DNA of 64,000 bases from Homalodisca vitripennis (GCF_021130785.1 NC_060214.1:42267001-42331000), one strand, 5' to 3'; shown: positions 45,720 through 58,508, counted from the first letter of the stretch. Translations and numbers: made by a program. The notes: generated by a model not told the origin, from the sequence alone.

Positions 45720-46180
45720 TACTGAGAAAAGAGTGTGTAAGCTAAGAAACTAATTTTCTTTAGTAGAAAAAAATAACACCTGTTTACCATTGACCACGTA
45801 TTCTTGTATTAAAATGTGTATTATGTCCTTACCGCAACATGATAGGTGTCAGTGGTGTCAAAAAATGTATATCACCCTTCCAAAGTAACGTTCATCCCTT
45901 GTGTTTACAAGGACGCAATATTCTCTCCACGCTCCGAAGATGAAGAATAGAAAGACACTCAGAGATTGTATGTGCCAGTGTCGACGCCTGGGGCTTTATC
46001 ATCAAATCTACCTTTTCAGCTCAGAGAATATCGTATTAAATTTATATTATGATTTTCGTCTGAAAATATTATGTTACAAAACATCTTTAAAATTGTTGTA
46101 AATTCTACACAAAAAAACATGTTTCGGGTGATTTAAAAAACATGAAAGCATTGAGGAGTTTAACATAAATTCCATACCTT
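45720..46180 (+). repeat. Dispersed repeat R2, copy 2
   Basis: Shares GAGTGTGTAAGCTAAGAAAC, GTGTCAGTGGTGTCA, CAAGGACGCAATATTCTCTC and GATTGTATGTGCC with copy 3 (52750-53200), and many words with copy 4 (60560-61000). Homology to copy 3 probably continues at 46840-47110. No gene is recognised. Confidence 0.75.
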
Positions 46181-46390
46181 CTTACATGAATAATGCACTA
46201 TAATGCTTCTTGTAAATCTTATACTATCACAAAAATTACTAATAGGTGAAAATCTTACTTAACAGGTTAACAGAAATTGTTAAAGGTTAGTTGTTTAGGT
46301 AACTACAGTTAAAACATGTACTTTAAAAATATGGTATACTGCCAGCAGTTCAAAATAGACCATATCACGAGTACTGGGAAATTAAATTTA

Positions 46391-46430
46391 AAAAGCGACA
46401 TGCTAAGGGGTGTATATACAATTGGTTATT
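46391..46430 (+). repeat. 40-bp exact direct repeat, first copy
   Basis: Forty bases beginning AAAAGCGACATGCTAAGGGG, identical to 47040-47079, 649 bp away. Confidence 0.95.
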
Positions 46431-47039
46431 CCCGGTTTACGAAGTAATGTACCTGTAACAGTGTAAAATGGCATGTGCTCATTTTGTAAATAATACATTT
46501 AATATAGCTTTTTCCATTCTGATAGCAAATCACTTTTGCTGAATCAATGCCTTTATTTAAAGAAATGACAAGTGAAATCTCTCTAAAACTGTACCAAATG
46601 GTTAAGTAATATTAAAGTTATAACTAACTTTGAAAATATTATTAAAGATATAAAAATTCAAGTAAACATTATTTTAGTTTATATATTTTAGTAACAAATA
46701 AATGAAATAATGTTTAATCATGTTTTATTATTTTGTAGCATTCTTTATAATTTAGACGGTTAATTTTGTCCGGACAAATAGATATGAACTGTTTTAAAAA
46801 CAATGTAACAATATAGTCTTAGAGGATATGATGTGACTCCTGATTTACCTTTCCTTATTTAATATACGTTAGTTCAAATAGTGAACCATTGTATTGCATC
46901 ATCGTTGTATTTTGTGTGTTTTAATCAATACAAATCTAGTAATTTGGAACGAAATATAATATTAATAGACTAAATACGTTAATGAATGATTGGTATGGTG
47001 TCAGAATTTCCAGTTTTTAAGTTGCAAATTAATCATTGC

Positions 47040-47079
47040 AAAAGCGACATGCTAAGGGGTGTATATACAATTGGTTATT
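47040..47079 (+). repeat. 40-bp exact direct repeat, second copy (inserted)
   Basis: Identical to 46391-46430. AATCAT flanks this copy on both sides. The paralogous sequence near 53480 lacks the insert, so this copy is the younger one. Confidence 0.85.
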
Positions 47080-47799
47080 AATCATAAATTAGCACATAGT
47101 TGCAATAAGTTAGATTTTATCAAACAACTCAAGGCCGTTTTTTTATATATTATATATTTCATATAGCATAGACCTCTCATAATTCCATAATGGACATTCC
47201 GTAGTTTAGATATTTAATTTACAGGATAGTTATAGGAATATACCTCTTAAATGTGGCATACCTGTATAATCGTAACACTTATGAACATTTCGAAACTTTA
47301 TAACCTTGTAACAACTTACGAGATTAAAATTTCTTTAGACATATAAATTTCATTCTAAACACGTGGATTTTAAATAGTCACAATCGATCCAAAATTATGT
47401 TTGAAGACATATCTGATGAGATAACTGTATACATCTCCATTTACCTAGATTAAACTATATTTTTTAGTATGTGTCTCTGATCTCTAATCAACGTAAAGAG
47501 TCCATTCTGAGCTTCCTTGTCTACCGACGATTTTATCTCTTCAAACGAATATGACTCCAGATTCTAGGATTCACACACTCTATGTATATGACAGCGCCAG
47601 GTTTCGCCCGCAAGATGTATCTGATGTAGAAACGGTGCAAAGAGTTCGTTTTGTGCTTCTGTGTCACATAATTTTCTTTATCTGTTTAGATGAACATAAC
47701 CCCAGTTTCCAGGGGTAAAGTTGGTGATAGCGTCAGATTTCAGACGCTAAATTAAGAGGAAACTTAACCGGAGCTAATTCAGAAATTCACAATTCTATC

Positions 47800-48010
47800 T
47801 TGTTCCAATGTAAAACATGATATTAAAGATTCATAACCAAAGGAAGACACTGAACTGACAACAAAAACAGCACACTTTTTGTTCCAGTGAAACGAATTAT
47901 CGCAGTAACTAAGCTTATCTGTCAAATGCTGATAAATATGTTTAATCTAATGAATATAACACAGAGAAACATCAATGGATTCTTTTCTATTTACACACTG
48001 CTAGTTTAAA
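47800..48010 (+). repeat. Dispersed repeat R4, copy 1
   Basis: Resembles 63110-63280. Shared words include AAGATTCATAA/AAATTCATGA, ACTAAGCTTA/ACCAAGCTTA, AATGCTGATAAATA/AATGGCTGATAAATA and TCTAATGAA. No coding content. Confidence 0.55.
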
Positions 48011-48102
48011 CCTTCAAAAGACATGTATCTTTCAACATGTATTCATATTTGATTAAGATCAGTAATACCAGTGTCATCTTTACATATATATATAAATATA
48101 TT

Positions 48103-49228
48103 TCTCGTGTTCGTGTGTATGTGACTGAACTCCTCCTAAACGACTGGACCGATTTTGATGAAATGTTTTGTGTGTTTTCAATGGAATTGGAGAATGGTTC
48201 ATATTCATGATTTGGCCCGATTTAAATAGTTTATTTCATTAATTTTTTTATTTATAAATTGTTGTTGATGTTAGAGTATTTTATATTGGATCTAGCAGAT
48301 TGCGCTACGACACGTAATACAAAGTGATCTGATACTTTCAGCTGTTAACACTTTCAGCTGAACTTCATCAAAGAGGCAGAAACATTTGCTTTACATTTAA
48401 ATCTTAGTAACTATTAAATTATTGTCAACTGCTTGATCAGTAATGTAATGCAGATTGCAGGGACGAAGTTATTATCTAATTCTAAATTTCTATTGCGCAC
48501 AATGATCAATAAATCATCTAATGCCATGGAGATGCTATTTATACGCTGTTATAAAAACTACCTCATTAAATAAAGCTGTGAATGTTTGCACATAAAGTAA
48601 TCCAATCTGGTTAGCTCCTTTAACAATGTGTCTGGCATTTTTACTATAGTTATTGAAAATCAAATAGGGATAACACACTCTTGCTCTTATCCTAGAAGCA
48701 TAATACCCTTTATACTTATTTATTGATCGGTAAAAATATCAAAATCACTCAATCACCAAAATTTTTTCTAAGTTGAATTCCAAAACCAAAATATGAGACC
48801 ATTGTTTAGGTTAGTGCAACGGCATAAATCAATTATGGAACTGTAAATAGTTTAAACCGGGGGTTAATTTAAACCAACAGAACAGACTCATATTGACTGC
48901 AGCAACGTTTTAGTTGGACGATACACCTTTGTCATTGGGATAAAAAAGCTAACTCTTATTGTTACTGAAATCGTCGGAGCACTTCCATAAATTATCATGG
49001 AATGTTGGAGGGAATACGAATCTTATCAAAACTGTTTCACTTGTCGACTTCAGGACCCCAAAACACTGTTATTTAAACTTAAATCTAAAATGGGACAGGA
49101 TATCGGATAGCTTTGAGTGACTATCGATCATCTCAGGATTGTTTATTATGTCATAGATAAATAATACATGACTATATTGCCCAAGTTTTCAACAGGAAAA
49201 TGCGTGCGAAGACGCGGGTAACTGCTAG
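48103..49228 (+). mobile_element. Non-autonomous Helitron-like element
   Basis: The left part contains TCCTAAACGACTGGACCGAT and GATGAAATGTTTTGTGTG, a block common at the left end of insect non-autonomous Helitrons. The right end is CTAG (49225-49228) followed by T. A GCGT/ACGC hairpin (49202-49215) stands nine bases before CTAG, the expected Helitron 3' arrangement. The interior has no Rep or helicase sequence. The exact TC start is uncertain (48103-48106). About 1.1 kb. Confidence 0.6.
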
Positions 49229-49929
49229 TTACCATATATGTTCTGTACTGTTAATTAAACTATTTACGTTAACTAGAGGTAACATTATTATGATTAGTTT
49301 AATCCGGTAACATAAATTTGTATACATTGGTAAAAATCATTCTCGGATTTGGTGAGAAACTTTTAATTGCTTAACTATGATTACTAGTTTAATAACTTAA
49401 ATTGAATGAGAAACATCGAGGCTAGAACTTATATTAACAGGTAACAATAAAGTAAAATAGTAATTTTCTGCGTGGGGACGTCTTTTTTTGCATAACTTGT
49501 TTGCATAATAATTTTATAATCACGATATTTAGAATTAGGTCTTGAAGTTAATAAAGTAAATGATTATGCAGTTTTTTAGAACGTGAAAATAATTTAGTCA
49601 GAAAATAAATATTGCTTTTTGCAGACAATTATTCGTCTTTTTGATAATGCACTTTTTAATTACATTTGGATTTAAACGGTTACGTATTCAACTGGTCAAT
49701 TATGTTTTTGCCAGAACTATAAATACACTTTGTATTTGATATATTGCAGGATTTTCGGGACATTTTGTTTTGCTCAGCAAAACACAAAACAGTAACATTA
49801 TGTTTTCACATCATCAATCTTTCTTCGATGGATAAATTATCTAAGAGATTGTAAGATAAAGTATAAACCGCAAGTACGGAAAAGGTTAAGCCAGAGTTAC
49901 TTTTTTCCTAATTGAATGAAGACAGGATT

Positions 49930-50470
49930 TTGTTTACAGAGTTTCATTTTCTGATTTACCCCATCGTCTCAAGAAAGAGGATGAAAAAAGTTATTTTTGT
50001 TTGTCCGTTTGCCTGTAAGTCTACCTGTCTCACGCAAGGTATAAAAATAACGAACTTTTAAGTGTAGTAGAACAAATCTTTCCGCAAAATATTGCTGTTA
50101 CCTTATAAAGTATATATCACGGCGTGTATATCTGCTCACCACTTGACAGGCTGTAACTTCTAACTTCACGACTAGACAGTGTTCATGTCAGTTTGTATCT
50201 GGAAGCAGCCCAGAACATATCATGTTCAAGGTAGTTTGCACGTCAAGTCTAAGATCCAAGTGCACTGAATTTGTGAGATTATTACTTGATTGTGATAATC
50301 TCACATTGTGATAAAACTTTTTGGTATTTAAATAAACACATATTGGTATTTAAATAAATCCATGGATCACGAATGCATAGCGACTACAACGTGTTACAAG
50401 ACTTTGTCATAATTACAGCAGTACATGTTTTCTTAACATTTAAATTCCAGGGATATGCTATTCTGTTATT
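49930..50470 (+). repeat. Macro-repeat segment, copy 1
   Basis: 50130-50470 resembles 56470-56800, sharing GACAGGCTGTAACT, CAGCCCAGAAC(A/G)TATCATGTT, GGTAGTTTGCAC and AAGTCTAAGATCCAAGTGCA. 49930-50110 resembles 54030-54240 (TTAAGTGTAGTA, TCCGCAAAA). Noncoding. Confidence 0.75.
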
Positions 50471-50512
50471 GAAATGTTTTATATTATTTTCTATTTAATT
50501 ATATATAGGGCC

Positions 50513-50560
50513 GCACTCAGCTTTGGCGGGCCCCGAAAAAGATATTCTTTCGGGCCCTGT
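50513..50560. other. GC-rich hairpin patch, possible hAT terminus
   Basis: GGGCCGCACTCAGCTTTGGC stands out from the AT-rich surroundings, followed by a GGGCC(C)CGAAA / TTTCGGGCCC inverted repeat (50528-50557). The opening resembles hAT-family ends, but no partner terminus or 8-bp duplication is visible. Confidence 0.3.
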
Positions 50561-51439
50561 CCCGTCTATCCACCCTGTAATAACTAATTGCTGTTAAAAC
50601 TACCCTTATTACTCATATTAACACACACCAGAATTATTCGCTTTTAATTTTCTTATATCTTATGTGGTAAAATTTACACCACACTATACAAGGCATAGAA
50701 ATACACCATACTTCGTGTCCATTATCAGCCTTCGCTGATACTGCAAGCTAGTTTTAATGTATTTATTTTATTTTCTTAAAGTGGCTACATATTATTCATA
50801 ACGTCACGTGTTTAAAATGCTTTATAACTATATTCAGTTTCATTAAAATACATTTTATTCCACTATTTTCACGTTTCCATTATGAGAATGTAAAAATTTC
50901 TTACATTTGAATGAGAGACATATAATATATTATATATATTATATATATATATATATATCTTTTCATTATTAATGTATTCTAAGTAACAAGAGATATCTAA
51001 TCCTTTTTATTCCTTTAGTCTTGAGTGCTTTGCTATATCTCAGCTAAAATTTTTGTTATTAACAATAAATAATACTTACAAAACGTTTTTGATACATAAA
51101 TGTACGTTACGTACAAAGTACAAAATAATAGTGAGATGTATTTATGTCACAAGGTAGTTATGAGGATAACTAAAATTATATTTTTGTACATAATGCGACT
51201 GGGCACTTAGTATAATTTTGGAATTTATGGAAATATTGCCAACAAAGCTGGCATCATTAAAGGAACTATTATTTAATAAAGTACGTATAATAAATATCTT
51301 TCTTAAAATATAAATATACACAAGCAGTTCTTGGATATTTCATAATCTAATACAATTGTTTTAATGTGTTTAGTTCTATGTTCTTACGTAAATGTTTTAT
51401 TCTAAGAGGCGTGTAATTTTTAAGAAATATTTTTACGCA

Positions 51440-52520
51440 TATTAAAGTAAAAAGATTTTTTTTGCAGCCATACGATAAATTTGTTATAAAAGCTTAATAT
51501 CGTTTATAAAATCCGTCCTGCCATGAATATTATGAACATTTCACCAAGTTAATTACATTCCAGTAATTAATAAACCCTGCAACGTCACAATATTTTTATT
51601 ATTTAAGATATTTTCCTTTTTTCCCTCACTTAATAGTAAATTTTAAAAATTTCTTTATCGTTTACTATTAAAAATAGGTTTTTTATAATATTATTGAGTT
51701 ACCGTATTAGCAACGTAAAATTTACATTTTAAAAATTACAAAAATGGACATCAAATACAACGTATTATTATGCATTATTATTTTCGTAAATTACTTTTTC
51801 AAAACACCGTTTATAATCGGTTATTACGCATTTTTGTTACCTGTATATGATTATTTCTCTACATTTCCAAAAAAGTGACAGGATTATCGACTGAATATAT
51901 CGACTATAAAAAGTTCATAACAGTTAGCATTAATACAGCTGTAGTTGTGCTGTGGGATGTAGAAAACAAAATGGTAAACGTTAGGTTATGGCTCTTTATT
52001 TTAAACGACATATTATACTTATGCATTAAAAAGGGTTTACATTATTTTAGAAATATTTTTGTCGCCATTTAACAAAAAAAGCGGTTTATGTATTACTGTT
52101 AACTATGGCGGCTATTACAAATATAGTTTCGAAGAAGAAAATAAAATTTTAATTTAATATTATAACCGTAGTTGTATACATTAAAGATATGATAAAAAAA
52201 ATTATAGTAAATGTTCATTTATGCTCGTTATTTTAAAACTGGATAACTTATTTGTGATTTAAAAGAAAATTCTAAATTATTTTATATATATATATATATA
52301 TATTTTAACGTTTTCATTTTACAACAAAAACAGTTTTATCTAAAGGTGCCCAAAGTTTGTGACAACTGGTAGAAATTTTGTTTTGAGAAGAATACACTAA
52401 TGTTTTGGATTTATTAGTACAATCATCTACTTATCTACAATTCTAATGTTCCACTTATGCTGCCAAATCTTAAAATATTGTCTTCCTTCCTACTGCACAT
52501 TAAAGTTGTTAAGAAAACCC
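51440..52520 (+). repeat. Macro-repeat segment related to 58440-59160
   Basis: Shared words: GAACATTTCACCAAGTTAATTACATT at 51534 and 58491 in the two copies, TATCTAAA(G/A)GTGC near 52338 and 59017, and ATTGTTTTAAAT/ATTTTGTTTTGAG following. Very AT-rich and noncoding. Confidence 0.6.
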
Positions 52521-52749
52521 AGACTAATAAAAGCGTCATTAGGATTTAAATACATTTTGGTACAGTACACTTCAAAATTCAATATAATATGTGGACGATG
52601 GCCTACGGTTTTTATATTTCATTAACTTGTCTTGAGACAGTGAAATTAATTAATATCTTTCTCGTTTGCTATTGCTATTTATTCTATAAGTTTATTAAGA
52701 GATTGTATTCGTGGTAGACAATCTTCTACTTTTTTCTTAGGCAAAGTAC

Positions 52750-53560
52750 TCAATCAGTAAAAGAGTGTGTAAGCTAAGAAACTATTTTTCCCTAGAGCAG
52801 AAAAATTAATACAACCTGTTTACTACTGACCACGTATTAGTGTACTATAATGTGTATTATATTCTTAGTGCAATGTAATAAGTGTCAGTGGTGTCAACAT
52901 AACTAATATTACTCTTCGAAAGTAAATTTCGTCCATTGTGTTTCCCATAACGCAATATTCTCTCCAACCTGCGAAGGTGAATAATACAGAGACACGCAGA
53001 GATTGTATGTGCCGGTGTTAAAGCCTGAGGATTTATCATCAAATCTACCTTTAGAGCTCAAAGAATATGGAAATAAATTTTATATTAAGATTTATTTTTG
53101 GAATAATATATCACAAAACATGCTTAACTCTTGCACATTTTACATTTATAAAATATATTCTAGTTGATTTAAATAAGTATGAAAGCATCGTAAAGTTAAT
53201 TTTTTATATAAAGAGACTTAATTTTGTCGCTACTAATAGACATTACAGTATTAAACAATGTTAGTAAATAGTTTTGCAAGATGTGGCAACATTTGCCTTA
53301 CCTTTCCTTGTTTAGTATTCGTTACTACAAATGGTAATCCAAATACATTGCATTCTATCATTGTTTTATTTTCATCGGTTTTGATCAACTCAAACCTTAT
53401 ATTTAAAACAATTATAGTAACTACAAATTAAATAGCTGATTGGCACAGTGCCAGAATTAGTGGTTTTGGAGTTGCAAATAGTTTTTAATCATAGAATAAC
53501 ACACAGCTCCATTAGTTTAGGTTGTATAAGTTGGTTGATCGCAATTTAATATGTGCCTCT
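52750..53560 (+). repeat. Dispersed repeat R2, copy 3 with downstream part
   Basis: 52750-53200 matches 45720-46180 and 60560-61000. 53290-53530 matches 46850-47110 (TTACCTTTCCTT, CATTGCAT, GTGCCAGAATT/GTGTCAGAATTT). No coding content. Confidence 0.7.
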
Positions 53561-54544
53561 TGTCAGTTCTATTTGAATAGACGTTGATTCCAGACCTATT
53601 GTGACCTGGAGTCTGTAGTTCAGTTTAAATAAGTAGTGTTTAGTTCTTATTAAGTCCATGTCTTAGAGTTATAATAGAGGCGGCAGCAATACTGGAACGG
53701 GGCTGCTAGCCGTTACTACTGACAGTCATACACTCGAATTTTTATTTTATTTTAAGAGTGTTCAATAAACTAAACTATTTATATTATAAAAACTCACAGA
53801 CGTCTGTCTAGCTAAAATGTCTGTACTTTATTAGGACTGATCAGAAAAGTCTTGAAACCTTAGAAAGCGATATTGCTTATTGGCGAATTCACGCAATACA
53901 TTGAAATATGTCATAACAAAGAGTAGTTCGTATAATTCAAGTCACCACTTTCAAACGTGGTATTTGATAGGTTCACTAGAGAATTCGTTCGAAGTAGACT
54001 GAAATGGTTTCTTTTGTCTTACTTACTTGATGGTAGGATTTTTTTAACAGAGCTTCATTTTGTTGTCTCACGAGGAAGGAAATAAATGTTATGTCTGTCT
54101 ATACATCTATCTGTCCCTCCATAATATATTACAATAATGAAACCGTTAAGTGTAGTACATGTAAACACTAGTATATTTAGGTGTAGTACATGTAAAACTG
54201 TCCGCAAAAGTTTGGTGATACCTTGTGAAGAATATGTAAAGATAGCAAGAGATCCATTGCTGGCTATTAATTAACAGATCTCCCCTTTTCTACCATATAA
54301 TAAATTACCATAAGTATCAATTACCGTGAGTTTCAATAATGAAAAAGATAGATAAAAATTCACTCAATGAGACTCTTGTGTGTCAAAAGTTAAATTTAAA
54401 AGAAATCAATGTCAATGTATCTGTTTTTGCTGTGAAATTAAGATATCGGTGTCTTTACAAAGATTTTATACCAGGAAGAAAAGTATAGTCTTAAATATGA
54501 TGTGGGTTAAATAATTATTAACAAATTTAAACCATCTATGTTTG

Positions 54545-54547
<3 letters not shown>

Positions 54548-54591
<44 letters not shown>
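54548..54591. repeat. (AT)n microsatellite
   Basis: About 44 bases of alternating AT next to the Penelope-like relic. Confidence 0.95.
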
Positions 54592-54592
<1 letters not shown>

Positions 54593-54605
54593 TAATCACT
54601 GTGTT

Positions 54606-54672
54606 GAATAGAAGAAAACAAAAACTATTTTTCACTTCTATATTTCGGGGGATTTAATACCCTCGTCTTCAG
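54606..54672 (-). ncRNA. Hammerhead-ribozyme-like motif of a Penelope relic
   Basis: On the minus strand CTGAAGA (54666-54672) is followed by GAGGG / CCCCC (54660-54664 with 54647-54651, one mismatch) and then GAAA (54643-54646), the order of a hammerhead core. ATAGAAG / CTTCTAT (54608-54614 with 54635-54641) could form the next helix, followed by TC, a permissible cleavage position. Helix II is offset by one base and I see no helix I partner. It may be a decayed or variant ribozyme. Hammerheads are known in terminal repeats of Penelope-like elements, and this lies just downstream of an endonuclease fragment of that type. Confidence 0.4.
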
Positions 54673-54917
54673 GGAAGTTTTAATAAAAATGAATACAAAA
54701 CTATAAACATGTAAACAAGAATTAATAATACATAAATTTAAAAACAGTGCATAGCATTTGATAAAATGCAGCTGACGTGAAATCTTTCTAATTCAATCTT
54801 GTTGGAACAGTTGATTTTTATCAAGGGTGGAATACAATTTGTAATTTATGGCAAATTTTGAATGTTATAAATTATTTAAAAAGTTATCTTAAATTTAGGC
54901 TAAATGGATTTTTTGTC

Positions 54918-55175
54918 TCAACATAACATAATTTGATGAGCTTGCTCCATGTGCTTTAATTTTAATTTGTTGTAGTTTTCATCAGGGAATTGTGGTAGTT
55001 GGTGTATTCCTTTTAATTTAAAACACTCTTCAATTTTGTCTTGTTTGTGTTCTAGACAATGTCTTGCCAATGGTTTATCTTCATCTTTATGGAAAATGTC
55101 AAACCTATGCCCTGTCTTTCGGATTCTTAAATGGTTCGATGTTTGGCCAATATATTGTTTGGAGCAAAACTTACA

Positions 55176-55178
<3 letters not shown>
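54918..55178 (-). pseudogene. Penelope-like element GIY-YIG endonuclease fragment
   Basis: An 86-codon open stretch without its own start, ending at TGA (54918-54920). It reads NCKFCSKQYIGQTSNHLRIR, with H and PLARHCLEHKQDK following, then FKLKGIHQLPQFPDENYNKL. The CxxC, YIG(Q)T, L-R-x-R and P-L-A-x-H-x-x-E-H features are those of the GIY-YIG nuclease at the C-terminus of Penelope-like retroelements. The reverse transcriptase that should precede it is absent; an (AT)n tract begins directly upstream at about 55179. Family role: nicks target DNA for reverse transcription. Confidence 0.78.

Positions 55179-55231
<53 letters not shown>
55179..55231. repeat. (AT)n microsatellite
   Basis: About 50 bases of alternating AT exactly at the truncation point of the Penelope-like fragment. 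Confidence 0.95.
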
Positions 55232-55233
<2 letters not shown>

Positions 55234-56469
55234 CTTCATACATTTTACAATACAAACTATCCTCCAGTATAGAATACAATATTAAATAGTATGCTAAAAA
55301 ATAAAAAATAAATGTTTAACAAAACTTACCTTTGGCTACAACATCTTACCTTGGTTGGCTAATTACTTTTAAACGAAGTTCATATTATAACTGTAAAACC
55401 GTTTAAAATATTTACTTTGTGTAATTCCTGTTTTACTCATAATTATTAATCTTTAACTAAATTACTTCATTATTCCTCTGCGATACTGCGTCGCCTTTTT
55501 ATGGCGACTTTTTAAAATTACATTAAATTTTACTGTGTTTTACTCAAGTAAATGGGAATAACACTTATTGAGTTACACTTTAAGCTTCGCCTTGCTTAGT
55601 TGCAATACATATAATTAACTCAACAAAATACGAATATTTGAGTTTTATTATTTCAGGAAATAGTTCTCATGTCATACATGTGCCGTATTGTATAATTATA
55701 GTTACCGTATGATTTGAAGAACTAAAATTTAAATTAGGATAATTTTAATTTTTTTACCGTTATAAACATATTGAGTTAGAATTAATAGTTATAATTTTAT
55801 AATACGTAGTTTTGGATTCCCCATTCACAAATTGTACTGGTGCAGTCTGTCTGCCTCTGTGACCGTCTGTGCGATAATGTTCCTTATAAAGATCTCCGAT
55901 ATTATTGAAATCTGGGACATAGGTCTTTCTAGTTCTAATGATAAACTATGTTGATTTTAGGATATGGTGTAGAGGTACGGACCACCCGTCTTTCCGTATC
56001 TATGCCACCTCTCTCAATCCGTTCTATCCCTTCCTTCAATACTCCGTGGTACCGGTATATTTTAAATGTTAGTTTCGAAATTTCCTACCAAGTCCTTCTT
56101 GATATCTTGTGTTCATCCATTTATTCACCAAATATTTTGTTACGTTTTGTATCTATTAGATACGTATTTGCATCACTCTTCAGATGTTACTCTAAAAATG
56201 TATAACAGTTCTCAAGCGATAAATTACGTCTGCTTTTTCTTATACACGCGTAACTTTAAACTATGTAGGAATTGCAAAATAAATAGCCTATATTACAAAA
56301 TGTAACATTTTAGTTGATATGTTTTCAAATTAAAATAGCTGCAAATCAGTCAGTCATTACCATTAAACTATTCCCAAGTCTGTCAAACTCTCTTATTCTA
56401 GATGCATTATAGACTAACTCTCTATTGTCTGGTAAGTTATATTAACAAAGTTTGTTCACAACCTGACCT
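55232..56469. other. AT-rich noncoding sequence
   Basis: No gene supported. Short open frames have no recognisable domain. Confidence 0.45.
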
Positions 56470-56800
56470 AGCCTACTCACCACGTGACAGGCTGTAACTC
56501 CTGCCTTCACCACTAGAGTGTGCTGACGTCAGTTTGTAACTAGAATCAGCCCAGAACGTATCATGTTACAGGTAGTTTGCACTTCAAGTCTAAGATCCAA
56601 GTGCACTGAATATGTGAAATTGTGAAACATAATAAAGTGTTACAAAAGTCAATATTTTTATTTAGAAAAATCCGTGGATTTGCAAATACATAGCATCATC
56701 AACGTGTTATATGAAATGTGCTCAGAATTACCGCAATAAACATTAAATTAAAACTTATATTTCATTGTTATGCCATTCTGATAATGAAATATAAACTATT
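56470..56800 (+). repeat. Macro-repeat segment, copy 2
   Basis: Diverged copy of 50130-50470 (see that entry), 6.3 kb away in the same orientation. Confidence 0.75.
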
Positions 56801-57940
56801 TCTATACAGGTATGTATATATACCAATAATACACGATTTATACACTATACATTATACTTTAAAAAGCCTTTTATCTCACAAAACTTCCAGTAATAATCTT
56901 TGTGTTGGAATGGTAACAAAATTATATTTGAGAATTATAAACCACACAGTTAATAATAATTATATAATATACTATACAATTAAGTACAAAATACCTGCAC
57001 ACAAGAAAACACATACGCTATTGTTTCATTGGAATATTATTACTATATTTTTACGCACATCCTCACAACAGAATACTATAAATGCTAAATATTATCCTAT
57101 AAGAAGTATTATTACTATATTATTACAATATATAGGTCAAACAGGTATTACTCAAACACATATAATATTTTGTAACCCGTATTTTATACTATTTGCAATA
57201 CCCAGATATGAAGGACAGTGTACATGGAAGGGCATAGTTCTAACAGAATAAATTAATGATTGAAGGCTGGGATGTTTGGTGTCAGCAATACTGTCCTTTT
57301 AATATTTCCAGCTCCTATTACTAGGTTAGATATATGGATGACGTGACCTTGGAAATATCCTGCACCTCTGGCTAATCTCGTTCCGACTAAATAGAAAATA
57401 ATTTTATCTCTAAGAAAGACTCTTAATACAGATTCTTCACGTAGTATATCTATTGTAATATATCTACGATCGATATGTTATAAATAATGTATGATATACT
57501 TACAGACTTTGGGCACAGACTGCTTTAGAATTTCTCGCAGACGTCTGATTCGTGGTCCAAGTGATTATTGAAAACAATCTATTTATATCTTAAAAACCTG
57601 GTTGTTAAGATACTTCACAACTCTTTTTTCGTACTAACAATTCAATAGAGGAATGCTAATGAGTTCAATAGCTAACAACTAATCTTATTTCATTAGATTA
57701 TATTGGGTTTACTAAGTTATCTGCTTGTAATAGATCGATCTAGTTTACAGGATATGCCGGATAACTGTCATTCATATACGTCGTATCCTCTCGTAGTACG
57801 AAATATAGGACATTACGATGAAATTAGTATAGAATTATGCTTGATTTATAATTATAAGGAACTGATTCCTTTCTAATCTCTTTCTGATACGCCTGGATGT
57901 AAAAAATTGGCCGCGACTTTTCCCGCCCATATCGGCTATA

Positions 57941-58508
57941 AAGCGAACAAGGGTAACGTTCCGTGATGCGATACGAAAGTTTGTTTTCTCCTGTGAAAAA
58001 ACTTATATCTGTAACCCGCTAAAAGAAGTATTCAATTGAAAACCATCCTAATACTTATTTGTATTTATACGCAATACTATTACATTTCTTTAATGAAAAT
58101 TGTAACGACAGCCATGACGCAATATTTAGCCTGGATTACTCCTTTAAATAACACTAGTTATAAATTTGTAATGGCGATTATAAAAAAACACCGTCTTGCC
58201 CTGAAAATAATGAACATTTCACCAAGCGAACAAGGGTAACGTTCCGTGATGCGATACGAAAGTTTGTTTTCTCCTGTGAAAAACGTATATCTGTAACCCG
58301 CTAAAAGAAGTATTCAGTTGAAAACCATCCTAATACTTATTTGTATTTATACGCAATACTATTACATTTCTTTAATGAAAATTGTAACGACAGCCATGAC
58401 GCAATATTTAGCCTGGATTACTCCTTTAAATAACACTAGTTATAAATTTGTAATGGCGATTATAAAAAACACCGTCTTGCCTGAAAATAATGAACATTTC
58501 ACCAAGTT
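57941..58508. repeat. 283-bp direct tandem duplication
   Basis: Copies at 57941-58223 and 58224-58508, both starting AAGCGAACAAGGGTAACGTT. They differ by a few substitutions and one-base indels in A-runs. The duplicated short open frames (58036 and 58318) are not evidence for a gene. The junction is at CACCAAG. Confidence 0.93.

Noticed and set aside
50513..50560. Confirmed hAT transposon
   Set aside because: Only a terminus-like patch and a hairpin are seen. There is no second end, transposase or 8-bp duplication.
56718..57251. 177-codon open frame, the longest in the right half
   Set aside because: Composition is that of AT-rich noncoding DNA (Ile, Tyr, Asn, Lys, Thr). No motif, no homologous frame in the paralogous segment at 50.4 kb, and no supporting signals.
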